From assembly GCA_946185535.1 (NCBI GenBank), contig CAMHJX010000014.1, positions 24,482 through 88,481 of the forward strand: 64,000 bases of DNA. The letters are read 5' to 3'. Of this stretch, positions 15,487 to 23,244 are shown piece by piece (the first letter of the stretch is position 1; every line of letters starts with the position of its first letter). Both the position numbers and the translations under genes were made by a program. The notes beneath the pieces were generated by a model. That model had not been told where the DNA came from. It ran no database searches and saw only the letters and a list, made by a program, of their open reading frames with translations. The stretch comes from an uncultured Bacteroidales bacterium (lineage in GTDB: Bacteria > Bacteroidota > Bacteroidia > Bacteroidales > F082).

Positions 15487-17685
15487 TTAATATCTTCTTC
15501 TTTGTTTCGACTTCTTAGGCAGCGTATCGGCCAACATCTCAAAGTCCATCTTGTGCTTGAAAAGGTCGACGGCTTTCACGCGGATGCGCACCTCGTCGCC
15601 CAATTGGATGACACGACCCGTCTCCTGCCCTATGACACGGAAGTTGTCATCGTCGAGATAATAATAGTCGCCGGGAAGGTCTTCGTAGCGCACCAAGCCT
15701 TCGCATTTGTTACCTTTCAGTTCCACAAACAAACCCCATTTGCTGACACCCGAAACCAAACCCTCAAACACTTGTCCGATCTTATCTTGCAGATATTCAG
15801 CTTGTTTGTATTTGATACTCTGGCGTTCCATTTCCTCGGCCTGTTTCTCCATTTCACTGGCATGGACACACATTTCCTCGTATTCCTTCTTGTTGACTGA
15901 ACCTTGGCTTTCGATGAGATACCTTTCTATCAGTCGGTGTACCATCAAGTCGGGGTAACGGCGGATGGGCGAAGTGAAGTGGGTGTAGTAGTCAAAGGCC
16001 AAACCATAGTGTCCGATGTTATCGGTGCTATAGACCGCTTTGGCCATAGTGCGCAGGGCAACAGTCTGAATGAGATTCTTCTCTCCCTTGCCTTCCACAT
16101 CCTCGAAGAGTTTGTTATAAGAGTTGACCAAGGTGCTGCGGTTGCTGATGTTCATGGTATAGCCCAAACGCGAAATCAGCAACATGAACTTGTTGAGTTT
16201 CTCGGGATTAGGCTCATCGTGAACACGATAAACAAAGGTATAATTACTCCATTTGCTTTCAGGTTGTCCAAAGGTCTCGGCCACGGTGCGGTTAGCCAAC
16301 AACATAAAGTCTTCGATAAGTTCGTGCGACTCGTTTTGCACACGCACATAGGTGTCAATAGGTTTCTTGTTCTCGTCAAGGATGAATTTCACCTCCTCCG
16401 AATGGAAATTGATACTACCTGCCTCCATGCGTTTTTCACGGAGTTTTGTGGCTAAACTATTGAATGTCAGAATCTCATCCTTGTAGTCGCCCTCGCCACC
16501 TTCAATCATGGTCTGCACCTCTTCATAGGTATAGCGACGGCATGACTTGATGATGGTCTTGCCAATCCACTTGTCGTAAATCTTGGCTTCATCGTCCATT
16601 TCGAAGACCACAGAGAAGGTGAGTTTCTCCTCATCGGGACGGAGCGAACAGACATTGTTACAGAGTTTCTCAGGCAGCATGGGAATCGTGCGGTCGACAA
16701 GATAAACGGAAGTGCCACGGTCGAGAGCTTCCTTATCGATGGCAGAACCTTTGCGTACATAGTGCGACACATCGGCGATATGGACCCCCACTTCCCAATG
16801 GCCATTGGGTAGTTTTTGCAATGAAATGGCATCATCGAAGTCCTTAGCATCGGCCGGGTCGATGGTAATGGTGAATACCTTACGGAAGTCGCGGCGTTTT
16901 TTGATTTCGTCTTTACTGATGGTAACTGGAATCCTATCCGCTTCTTTTTCAACCTCTTCAGGAAATTCTATCGGATACTCGTGCGCCGCCAAGATGGATT
17001 CCATCTCCACATCGTTCTCGCCGGGTTTGCCGAGCACGCGGACAATCTCGCCAAATGGGTTGCCCGAGCCATCGGGCCAGTCGGTGAGGTGGACGATGAC
17101 TTTCTGTCCGTCTTTGGCACCGTTGAGGTCGCCGCGAGGAATGAAGATGTCGACAGGCATCCAATCCACATCGGGGCGAACAAAGACATAGCCATGCGAG
17201 ATGCTGAGTACACCTACAAACTCGGTATGCTTGCGTTCCAGCACTTCGACAATCTCGCCTTCTGGTTTGCTGTTGTTGCGCTTGGGGAACATGGCCACGC
17301 GCACACGGTCGCCATGCAAGGCCTTGTAGGTATCCTGTGCCGCAATGAAGATATCCTCGCCTTCGCCATCATCTCGCACCACATAGGCCTTGCCCGTCGA
17401 CTTCATCTCCACGGTACCTTCCACATACTTTGTCTTCGGTCCAAACTGAGCCATACCCTCGGAACCCATCACATAGCTATAGGGACGCACCTCTTGCAGC
17501 AAGCCTTTGTCTTTTAAATCAATAAGCAAATTGTAGACCACATCTTTTCCAGCTTGGTCTTTGATACCCATGATTTTACAGACCTGCTTGTAGTTCTTCG
17601 GGCGGAAAGGCTGGTCGGCAAAGATGCCTAAAATCACACTTGTGAAAGTGCTGAGTTTATTCTCGATTTTTTTCTTTTTTGCCAT
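15487..17685 (-). CDS. rnr: Ribonuclease R
   Basis: 732 aa from the ATG at 17685 (MAKKKKIENK); the 14 extra upstream codons of the open frame include the promoter box and are excluded. Domains run: winged helix at the N-terminus, cold-shock OB folds, the RNB catalytic domain with DPADAKDFDDAISL (the four Mg2+-binding Asp), and a C-terminal S1 domain (GQVFEGLVSGVSKWGLFVEL) followed by a basic tail KKSKQRRRY. It degrades structured RNA from the 3' end and takes part in rRNA and tmRNA quality control. TATCTTTGC lies upstream at 17705-17713. Confidence 0.96.
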   Translation of the reverse strand: MAKKKKIENKLSTFTSVILGIFADQPFRPKNYKQVCKIMGIKDQAGKDVVYNLLIDLKDKGLLQEVRPYSYVMGSEGMAQFGPKTKYVEGTVEMKSTGKAYVVRDDGEGEDIFIAAQDTYKALHGDRVRVAMFPKRNNSKPEGEIVEVLERKHTEFVGVLSISHGYVFVRPDVDWMPVDIFIPRGDLNGAKDGQKVIVHLTDWPDGSGNPFGEIVRVLGKPGENDVEMESILAAHEYPIEFPEEVEKEADRIPVTISKDEIKKRRDFRKVFTITIDPADAKDFDDAISLQKLPNGHWEVGVHIADVSHYVRKGSAIDKEALDRGTSVYLVDRTIPMLPEKLCNNVCSLRPDEEKLTFSVVFEMDDEAKIYDKWIGKTIIKSCRRYTYEEVQTMIEGGEGDYKDEILTFNSLATKLREKRMEAGSINFHSEEVKFILDENKKPIDTYVRVQNESHELIEDFMLLANRTVAETFGQPESKWSNYTFVYRVHDEPNPEKLNKFMLLISRLGYTMNISNRSTLVNSYNKLFEDVEGKGEKNLIQTVALRTMAKAVYSTDNIGHYGLAFDYYTHFTSPIRRYPDLMVHRLIERYLIESQGSVNKKEYEEMCVHASEMEKQAEEMERQSIKYKQAEYLQDKIGQVFEGLVSGVSKWGLFVELKGNKCEGLVRYEDLPGDYYYLDDDNFRVIGQETGRVIQLGDEVRIRVKAVDLFKHKMDFEMLADTLPKKSKQRRRY

Positions 17686-17796
17686 ATCAAATGCGAAATT
17701 TTTTGCAAAGATAATGAAATCATGCAATTAGCATGTTGATAGTTTTGTAGAAAAATACTTGAACCTACGGCAAGAAAGCGAAAAAAAACGTTTGGA

Positions 17797-18444
17797 TTAT
17801 TCACTCCACCGTCGGAGAGGCCTTGCCGGGTGCGCCTCATCCACCTTGCGAAATGTCGAGCTTTGATGAAGGTCCTTTCGTCCAGTGCCTTCCGTATCCG
17901 TAATGACAAGGCATTTCATCTCATACCCTTTGTTGAGGATACCGAAACTCACATAGCCGTTCAGTATGGCCTCAGGCAAGTCGCCCACCTTCTCAAAGAC
18001 CGCCTTGCGGGTCTCTTCAGGAACGGTAATCAGGTATTCACCGTAAGGATTCTCTTCCGCTTTCTTCAGCGTATACTTCGCTCTGTCCACTATGGTCTCT
18101 CCATTGAAATCCACACTAAGCCTGTTTCCGTCCTCAAAGCGAAGCACCATGCACCAGGTCACCTTACAAGACAAGTCACCAAACTCACAACGGGTATGAA
18201 GCCACTGCCAGGAACCTATCAAACTGTCTGGATGAAAAGCTCCATATTTTTGGTTTTGTTCATAATGACCTTCATTGAGTGTTGATGTGTCGATGGAAGC
18301 CGCTGTTTGGTTTTTATTGTTCTTTTGTGAGGGATGTCCTTTTGAGTTTCCTTCTTGGCATCCCGCCAACAAAAAGACGGCGTTAGCTATCATCGTAAAT
18401 ACAAGAATAAAGATTTTTGCATTTCTTTTCATCTTCATTTTCAT
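17797..18444 (-). CDS. Lipoprotein of unknown function
   Basis: 215 aa. The signal peptide ends in the lipobox LLAGC. A polar linker (residues 35-60) precedes a compact domain with SLIGSWQWLHTRCEFG, MVLRFEDGNRLSV and YEMKCLVITDTEGTG, a pattern like the lipocalin-type folds of Bacteroidota lipoproteins. No catalytic motif is seen. The gene ends 111 bases from rnr and its start codon is 4 bases from the MITE-like copy B, so its promoter must lie in or beyond that element. Confidence 0.55.
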   Translation of the reverse strand: MKMKMKRNAKIFILVFTMIANAVFLLAGCQEGNSKGHPSQKNNKNQTAASIDTSTLNEGHYEQNQKYGAFHPDSLIGSWQWLHTRCEFGDLSCKVTWCMVLRFEDGNRLSVDFNGETIVDRAKYTLKKAEENPYGEYLITVPEETRKAVFEKVGDLPEAILNGYVSFGILNKGYEMKCLVITDTEGTGRKDLHQSSTFRKVDEAHPARPLRRWSE

Positions 18445-18448
18445 TCAA

Positions 18449-18556
18449 AGGGTGACTAAAAAAGGGGGGGGACCACCGTCTGAGAATTGAATAGTTGAAA
18501 CAGACTCGAATCCCCGAATAAAAAGAAGAGGATGACTGTTTTTTTAGTCACCCTCT
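18449..18556. repeat. MITE-like repeat element, copy B
   Basis: About 108 bp, same orientation as copy A at 5166-5281 and alike along its whole length. Terminal inverted repeats are GGGTGACTAAAAAA / TTTTTTAGTCACCC. The inner GTCTGAGAATTGAATA and CAGACTCGAATCCCC blocks and GAATAAAAAGAAGAGGATGA are shared. It differs from A mainly by a run of eight G at 18464-18471 and by losing a few bases near TCCCC. It sits between two minus-strand envelope-protein genes. Confidence 0.8.
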
Positions 18557-18573
18557 TACTTGGCTTAATGGAA

Positions 18574-19278
18574 TTACAGCTTAAACATCACCGTGCCCAC
18601 AATAGGCCTGTTGATGCGCATAGGATAGCCCAAGTACTGCGCCGTATAGTCCTTGTCGAAATGGTTGAGCAGACCCAGCGACGACGAAATCCTGATGGCG
18701 ATGTCGTTGTATTGGATGCCGATGCCGAAATTCCACGACAGGCCAATCCAATTCCACAGGGGCTTGCCAGTGTCTTCGAGCGGACTACCAAACAGATAGC
18801 TGCCGCTTCCCGATACGATTCCTGATGCATCCGTCTTGCGGAAAACCACCAAGTCGAGGCTGGGACCGGTGAAAAGCTGTAGCTCGGTACGGTCGCCCAG
18901 CTTGTCGTGGTATTGCAGCATGACGGGAAGCACACCCGCCAAGTCGTGGGCTTTCACTTCGAGGGTTTCGCCCTCTTCCTCGAATTTGGCGTAGGGGTGG
19001 CTGTACTCAAGGCGCACACCTGTCACAATGCCGAGGGGTGTCTTGCCCAACATGTACTCGCGGCCGTATTCCAAGCCGTAGGCAAGGGCCATCGTGCCCT
19101 GTTCCGATGCAAGGTACGACATGCTGATGCCGTTACACTGCGTTGTTTTGCCCATCATGGAAATGCCGAGCGTGTTGTTCACCCTCTTGCGGCTGACGGG
19201 TTCGTTTTTGGTTTCCTGCTGGGCGAATGCTGTAGAGCCTAGCATCAATGCGATTAGTAATAATGATTTGGTTTTCAT
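18574..19278 (-). CDS. Outer-membrane beta-barrel protein, porin-like
   Basis: 234 aa. A signal peptide (MKTKSLLLIALMLGSTAFAQ) is followed by alternating amphipathic strands: GISMSYLASEQGTMALAYGL, GIVTGVRLEYSHPY, TELQLFTGPSLDLVVF and WNFGIGIQYNDIAIRISS. The C-terminus IVGTVMFKL ends in the pattern of small 8-stranded barrels of the OmpW/OmpX/porin-family type. No specific substrate can be inferred. MITE-like copy B lies just past its 3' end. Confidence 0.65.
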   Translation of the reverse strand: MKTKSLLLIALMLGSTAFAQQETKNEPVSRKRVNNTLGISMMGKTTQCNGISMSYLASEQGTMALAYGLEYGREYMLGKTPLGIVTGVRLEYSHPYAKFEEEGETLEVKAHDLAGVLPVMLQYHDKLGDRTELQLFTGPSLDLVVFRKTDASGIVSGSGSYLFGSPLEDTGKPLWNWIGLSWNFGIGIQYNDIAIRISSSLGLLNHFDKDYTAQYLGYPMRINRPIVGTVMFKL

Positions 19279-19321
19279 AATGATAGAAACAAATAAAAAC
19301 TGTTCAAAACTTATAAGTAAA

Positions 19322-19651
19322 TTAAAAAACCTCTTTCTTTAATATAACTATATCATTATCCGTACAACAAGAACTATATTTTCTGATAGTCTTTTTATAT
19401 CCCTCTTTTTCAAATGAAGTCTTAATAGCCGGACAAAAAGGTAATCCAACTTTTTTTGATAAAAAACTAAAATTTCCAAATGTATCCGTATAGACAATGA
19501 TGTGAGGTTCTCTTTCTACCGTTATCAATACGCTGTCAAGTGGCAACTTTGTTTCATAATCAATTACAGTTCCTTGTACACATCGAAAACAATCGCAAGA
19601 AACGGAAGTCACACTGATAAGGAATAATATGCTAATTTTTATTGTTTTCAT
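19322..19651 (-). CDS. Small lipoprotein with carboxypeptidase-regulatory-like fold
   Basis: 109 aa from the ATG at 19651 (MKTIKISILFLISVTSVSC); the longer open frame overlaps the preceding gene and is rejected. The lipobox is SVSC. CVQGTVIDYETKLPLDSVLI followed by TDTFGNFSF is the pattern of the CarboxypepD-regulatory Ig-like domain found at the N-terminus of SusC proteins, here standing alone. It contains several cysteines (SCDCFRC, SSCC). It follows the DUF3244-type gene closely and is probably cotranscribed with it. Confidence 0.6.
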   Translation of the reverse strand: MKTIKISILFLISVTSVSCDCFRCVQGTVIDYETKLPLDSVLITVEREPHIIVYTDTFGNFSFLSKKVGLPFCPAIKTSFEKEGYKKTIRKYSSCCTDNDIVILKKEVF

Positions 19652-19664
19652 AATACTACCTGTT

Positions 19665-20168
19665 TTAAGGGAAGATATATCTAATACCATATCCCTCTTT
19701 ATAATAATCATAATAATAGCCTAAACGTTGAAATACATAATAATCTGCAGCATATTCCAATGTGCCAGGAGTTCTATATACAGAATCAAAATTACCTACC
19801 CCAAATAAGTAATCATCCCCATTGGAGAGTGTAAATGTGACAATGTAATTCCCTGCATTAGGGATGTAGAATTGGATGCCGTTAGGGGTGAGGCAAGAAT
19901 CGGCCTGTACATAGCCGCCCATAGAAGTAGTAATCTCTATTGAGACTTGCCCAAGATTTTCATTAAAAACTACAGTAAGTACATGACCGTTAAGTGTTGG
20001 AATGATAGAGTTACCTCTGCTGGGACCCGTACAACTTCCTGACTCTATTATTTCAATAGGTATTCCTTCTCCTTTTTCATTTTCTGTTCTGGCCTCGCCG
20101 TGGGCGTAGCACAATGCTCCCGAAAGGATGAAGCAGAGCATCAGAATCATTTCTTTTAATTTGTACAT
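19665..20168 (-). CDS. Secreted DUF3244-like protein
   Basis: 167 aa. A signal peptide (MILMLCFILSGALCYAHG region) precedes RGNSIIPTLNGHVLTVVFNE, then QVSIEITTSMGGYV and GNYIVTFTLSNGDDYLFGV, the order of strands seen in small Bacteroidota DUF3244-like proteins with an Ig fold. The last 40 residues are tyrosine-rich (YYVFQRLGYYYDYYKEGYG), which is unusual. TACTTTTGC at 20229-20237 is its likely -7 box. The function is unknown; the family assignment is from memory of the fold pattern. Confidence 0.5.
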   Translation of the reverse strand: MYKLKEMILMLCFILSGALCYAHGEARTENEKGEGIPIEIIESGSCTGPSRGNSIIPTLNGHVLTVVFNENLGQVSIEITTSMGGYVQADSCLTPNGIQFYIPNAGNYIVTFTLSNGDDYLFGVGNFDSVYRTPGTLEYAADYYVFQRLGYYYDYYKEGYGIRYIFP

Positions 20169-20360
20169 AGTTTTGTGATTTTAATTTTGTGATTTTAAAG
20201 TTGAAATTTTTCGCTTAAACTTTCGGAAGCAAAAGTAGAGTATCACAAAAACATAAATCACAAAACCATGCTGGAGAAATGTTGGAATCTTTTAATATTA
20301 GTGGATTTATTATTGATAATCAATAAGTTATAAAACAACTTGATAGGGAACAAAATGCAA

Positions 20361-20388
20361 CCAAAAACCCCGCTCTGTAGGCGGGGTC
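20361..20388 (-). terminator. Terminator of the TPR regulator gene
   Basis: On the minus strand CCCCGC pairs with GCGGGG around CTACAGA, followed by TTTTTGG. It lies about 37 bases past the stop of the 20425-22845 gene. The rest of the 256-base gap 20169-20424 holds only AT-rich sequence, including a direct repeat of TTTTGTGATTTTAA, and the promoter box of the upstream-facing gene. Confidence 0.7.
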
Positions 20389-20424
20389 AAATAGTGTCAC
20401 TTTCTGTTTAACAAAGTGCCAACA

Positions 20425-22845
20425 TCATCCAATCACTTCCCAATGTCCACCCTTATCAGGCCCAACACGACGGATAACACCTTTATCTTGAAGCACTTTG
20501 AAATGTTTGGCAATTCCTCGCGGGTTTAGGTTCAATTGTCTGGCGACTTCTGGAATGGTAACATTGGGATTACTGATGATGATTCCAACGATTGTTTTCT
20601 GTGTACCTTTCAATGTATCTTTCAATGTACTTTTCAATGTACTTTCTTGTGAAATTCCTTCCGTTTGACCCTCAAAACCATCCATTATCTGTGGCAAAGG
20701 CATATTTTCCTCTTCTTTTTGATTGACATTTTTGGGACCGCACAGCCCTTCCGCAACCTTCAAAACATAGGCTGACAAACTTTCTTCCACCCCCATCTTT
20801 TCCTGAAGGTTCTCGTTCTGCTTCTTGATGGCCGAATAAGTCCGATCTTTCAACGCCCCAATCTCTCCCTCATTCAATCCCAGCAGATGCAGGTGGCATA
20901 GCGTGAGGTCGCTCTGTTTCAAACTCGGGCATCGGCTCAACAGCATATTGTCAAAACCCTTATAATGTCTTTCCACGGCATCTTTGAGTTGTTTGAAATC
21001 CTCTTCTTTGAGACCGATGCCATGTTGGAAGGAAGTATCACGAGAGGTAATATGTTTGCCATGTAACAAATCTAAGATACTTTGGCAGATTTCTTCATTC
21101 AGGAAAGCCGCACGTTGTTTCGTCGCCACTTCGCTTTGTTGTTCCAATACCTTTTCCAATGCACTTACTTGCGCTTCACGTTGTTGTAGGTTCTGTCGCA
21201 ATGCTTCTTGTTCCTTTTGATAGGCCAACCGCTCTGTTTCCAGCTCTTCCTCATGCCGCTTCTTGGTCTTCTCTATCTCCTTTTCCGATTGGTCTTTTTG
21301 TGCTCGCAATTCTTCATCGTGGCGTTCTTTTGTCTTTACCATCCATTGTTGGTGCTTCCTTTCCACCTCCTCTAGCTGTTGTTCAGTATCCGCTTTAAGT
21401 TGTCTCAGTTCTTCCTCATATTTCTTTTTCGTTTCTTCCAATGTCTTGTCAGCCTCCGCTTGCCATAATCTCAATTCCTTCTCATGTTCTTGCTCCGTTT
21501 CTTCAAGTATTCTATCTGCGTCGTCTTGTTGTTCTTTTAGCAGTTTCTTGCTTCTTAGTTTTGCCAAAACAATAATGATTAAAGCTAACACAGCGACAAT
21601 AGGGATAATAACTCCCAAGACTTTTTTTATTGCAGTCTCACGCTTCGCTTCAGCTTCTTTTTCCTGTTTCTGGATAGTATAAGTCTTGAACAAATCTTCA
21701 AGCTTCGAAACCAATGCCTTGTTTTCACCCTCTGATTCCTTATGGTCTGTTAAATAACGCATAAACTCATTTGCCTTTTCTTTGTCGCCAAGACTGTCAT
21801 AAACAACACGAATGCTTTCCGCGGCTCTAATTTTAGAAGTTGCATCTGTCTCATTTTTAAAAGCAAATTCAAAGTAACGAAGTGCCGAATCGTAAATGTC
21901 TTCCTCGGAATAAACCGATCCTATGACCAAAAAACGGGCGACCTTCTCTCTCTCATCTTTTACAGAAGCAAGATTCTGTTTCATTGTATTTAGTGATTGT
22001 TCCGCTCCTAAACCTAATTGATAGTCGCAAAGTGCTTTCATGGAAACGGCATCCCTGTAGATAGGACTATTAGTATCAGGCATTTCTTCTATGGCCTTCT
22101 CATAATATCTCTTTGCAACGTCTTTTTCTCCCTTCTTGTCGTATTGTTTCCCGATATGAAAATATGTATTGGGAATTTCTTTGGATAAAGAAGGAACTTT
22201 TCGGCAATATGCCAAAGCCTTTTCACCACAAGTAAGGGCTGGGGCCATCATAAATTGTGCTGAAAACAACTCCAAAAGCCTATTATAAGTATAAAACATA
22301 AAAACAGCTTTCTTTCCCGTTAGTGCTTTCTCTTCAAATTGTTCCTCCATCGTTTCCAAAGCCTTTAAGTATTCCGCACAAGCGTTCACAACTTCTCCTC
22401 GCTCATAATACCCAGCACCATTAATATAATGTGCCCTCGCATCAAAAAAAACATTCTGCTCCTGTATGAACATACCGTGTGCGTCTGCTTTGCATATGTG
22501 TGTGCTATCTGCTGCCACTATCGAATCGAAATAATCCACTGCATGTAACAACTCTTCTCGGTTGCTTTGGCCATAATAGTTTTTATAAAGCAGTTCCGAA
22601 ATCAGCAGTTGGCAGTAATGTCCATTAAATTCATTAAGGCTGTCGGCCTTGGGGCTTGCCGCAAACTGCCTCAGCACCGCAAAGGCACTATCCGGCTGCC
22701 GCCACATGAGGCTGTCAATGGTAGCCAACTCTAGTAACGGCTTCTCCATCGGCTCCACAACTTTCTCCTTTGGGTCACAAGCCACCATCAACGCCAACAA
22801 AGCTACCAATAGCCATATTCCAGTAAGGTGTATATACTTTCCCAT
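20425..22845 (-). CDS. Membrane-spanning TPR regulator with LuxR-type and winged-helix domains
   Basis: 806 aa. Residues 1-23 are a signal peptide with lipobox LMVAC23 and Asp at +2. Residues 40-390 are TPR-like helical pairs, for example IGKQYDKKGEKDVAKRYYEKA. Residues 408-428 form one transmembrane helix. Residues 432-575 are a long charged coiled coil. Residues 640-687 (SDLTLCHLHLLGLNEGEIGAL) match the LuxR-like HTH of Bacteroidota TPR regulators. Residues 748-806 form a winged helix (VTIPEVARQLNLNPRGIAKH, then GVIRRVGPDKGGHWEV). A short repeat STLKSTLKDTLKGTQKT links the two. The likely design is a one-component system: periplasmic TPR sensor, cytoplasmic DNA binding. It is divergent from the cobalamin riboswitch and nrdDG. 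Confidence 0.75.
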   Translation of the reverse strand: MGKYIHLTGIWLLVALLALMVACDPKEKVVEPMEKPLLELATIDSLMWRQPDSAFAVLRQFAASPKADSLNEFNGHYCQLLISELLYKNYYGQSNREELLHAVDYFDSIVAADSTHICKADAHGMFIQEQNVFFDARAHYINGAGYYERGEVVNACAEYLKALETMEEQFEEKALTGKKAVFMFYTYNRLLELFSAQFMMAPALTCGEKALAYCRKVPSLSKEIPNTYFHIGKQYDKKGEKDVAKRYYEKAIEEMPDTNSPIYRDAVSMKALCDYQLGLGAEQSLNTMKQNLASVKDEREKVARFLVIGSVYSEEDIYDSALRYFEFAFKNETDATSKIRAAESIRVVYDSLGDKEKANEFMRYLTDHKESEGENKALVSKLEDLFKTYTIQKQEKEAEAKRETAIKKVLGVIIPIVAVLALIIIVLAKLRSKKLLKEQQDDADRILEETEQEHEKELRLWQAEADKTLEETKKKYEEELRQLKADTEQQLEEVERKHQQWMVKTKERHDEELRAQKDQSEKEIEKTKKRHEEELETERLAYQKEQEALRQNLQQREAQVSALEKVLEQQSEVATKQRAAFLNEEICQSILDLLHGKHITSRDTSFQHGIGLKEEDFKQLKDAVERHYKGFDNMLLSRCPSLKQSDLTLCHLHLLGLNEGEIGALKDRTYSAIKKQNENLQEKMGVEESLSAYVLKVAEGLCGPKNVNQKEEENMPLPQIMDGFEGQTEGISQESTLKSTLKDTLKGTQKTIVGIIISNPNVTIPEVARQLNLNPRGIAKHFKVLQDKGVIRRVGPDKGGHWEVIG

Positions 22846-22937
22846 TTCATTTCAAATGTCTACACGTGTGCAAAAATAGTAAAAATCACCCAATTAACTC
22901 TGTTGATAATTTTGTTGACAAAAAAAAGAAGAATTAA

Positions 22938-22970
22938 TTTGGTAGGTGAAACCAAAATGCTATACCTTTG
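22938..22970 (+). promoter_or_regulatory. Promoter of the nrdDG riboswitch transcript
   Basis: TTTG (-33) at 22938-22941 and TACCTTTG (-7) at 22963-22970 with a 21-base spacer, a good Bacteroidota promoter. Transcription would start a few bases into the riboswitch P1 stem. Confidence 0.75.
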
Positions 22971-22974
22971 CAAA

Positions 22975-23134
22975 ACAAGGTTCTTGGGAGAAGATGAAAA
23001 GGGAACCCCGTGAAAATCAGGGACTATACCCGTAGCTGTGAGCTCTGAAACATGCCGAACACCCCATGCCACTGTCCGACCACGAGGACGGGAAGGCCGT
23101 TCGGAAGGGAGTAAGTCAGAAGACCTGCCTTGTG
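22975..23134 (+). promoter_or_regulatory. Cobalamin riboswitch
   Basis: The conserved core is recognisable: GGGAACCCCGTGAAAATC, then GGGACTATACCCGTAGCTGT, the B12 box ATGCCACTG, a GGACGGGAAGGCC segment and AGTAAGTCAGAAGACCTGCC. The P1 stem is ACAAGG (22975-22980) with CCTTGT (23129-23134). It senses adenosyl- or hydroxo-cobalamin and usually lowers expression of the gene behind it. That gene is nrdD. Confidence 0.95.
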
Positions 23135-23142
23135 AAATGAAG

Positions 23143-23220
23143 CATGCCCTCCCTCGGGATAAGGGAAACATGCCGAACCATTGAAAACGACAACTATACT
23201 AGGCATCAGTTTTTGATGCA
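23143..23220 (+). promoter_or_regulatory. Probable expression platform of the cobalamin riboswitch
   Basis: Two hairpins lie between the aptamer and nrdD: GCATGCCCT..AGGGAAACATGC (23143-23174) and GCATCA-GTTTT-TGATGC (23204-23220), the latter ending 24 bases before the start codon. The sequence GAAACATGCCGAAC occurs twice, in the aptamer (about 23047) and here (about 23166), so the two copies could compete for one partner. No long T-run follows, which favours translational control. Confidence 0.45.
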
Positions 23221-23244
23221 ACAAACAGAAAACGAGCACATTAT

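Noticed and set aside
18480-18530. Possible tRNA remnant in the MITE-like element (GACTCGAATCCCC resembles a T arm)
   Set aside because: No acceptor or anticodon stem can be built, and copy A has lost the T-loop-like bases.
23020-23240. Small antisense frames over the cobalamin riboswitch
   Set aside because: The region is a structured RNA on the plus strand, and the frames show no ribosome-binding site or homology.
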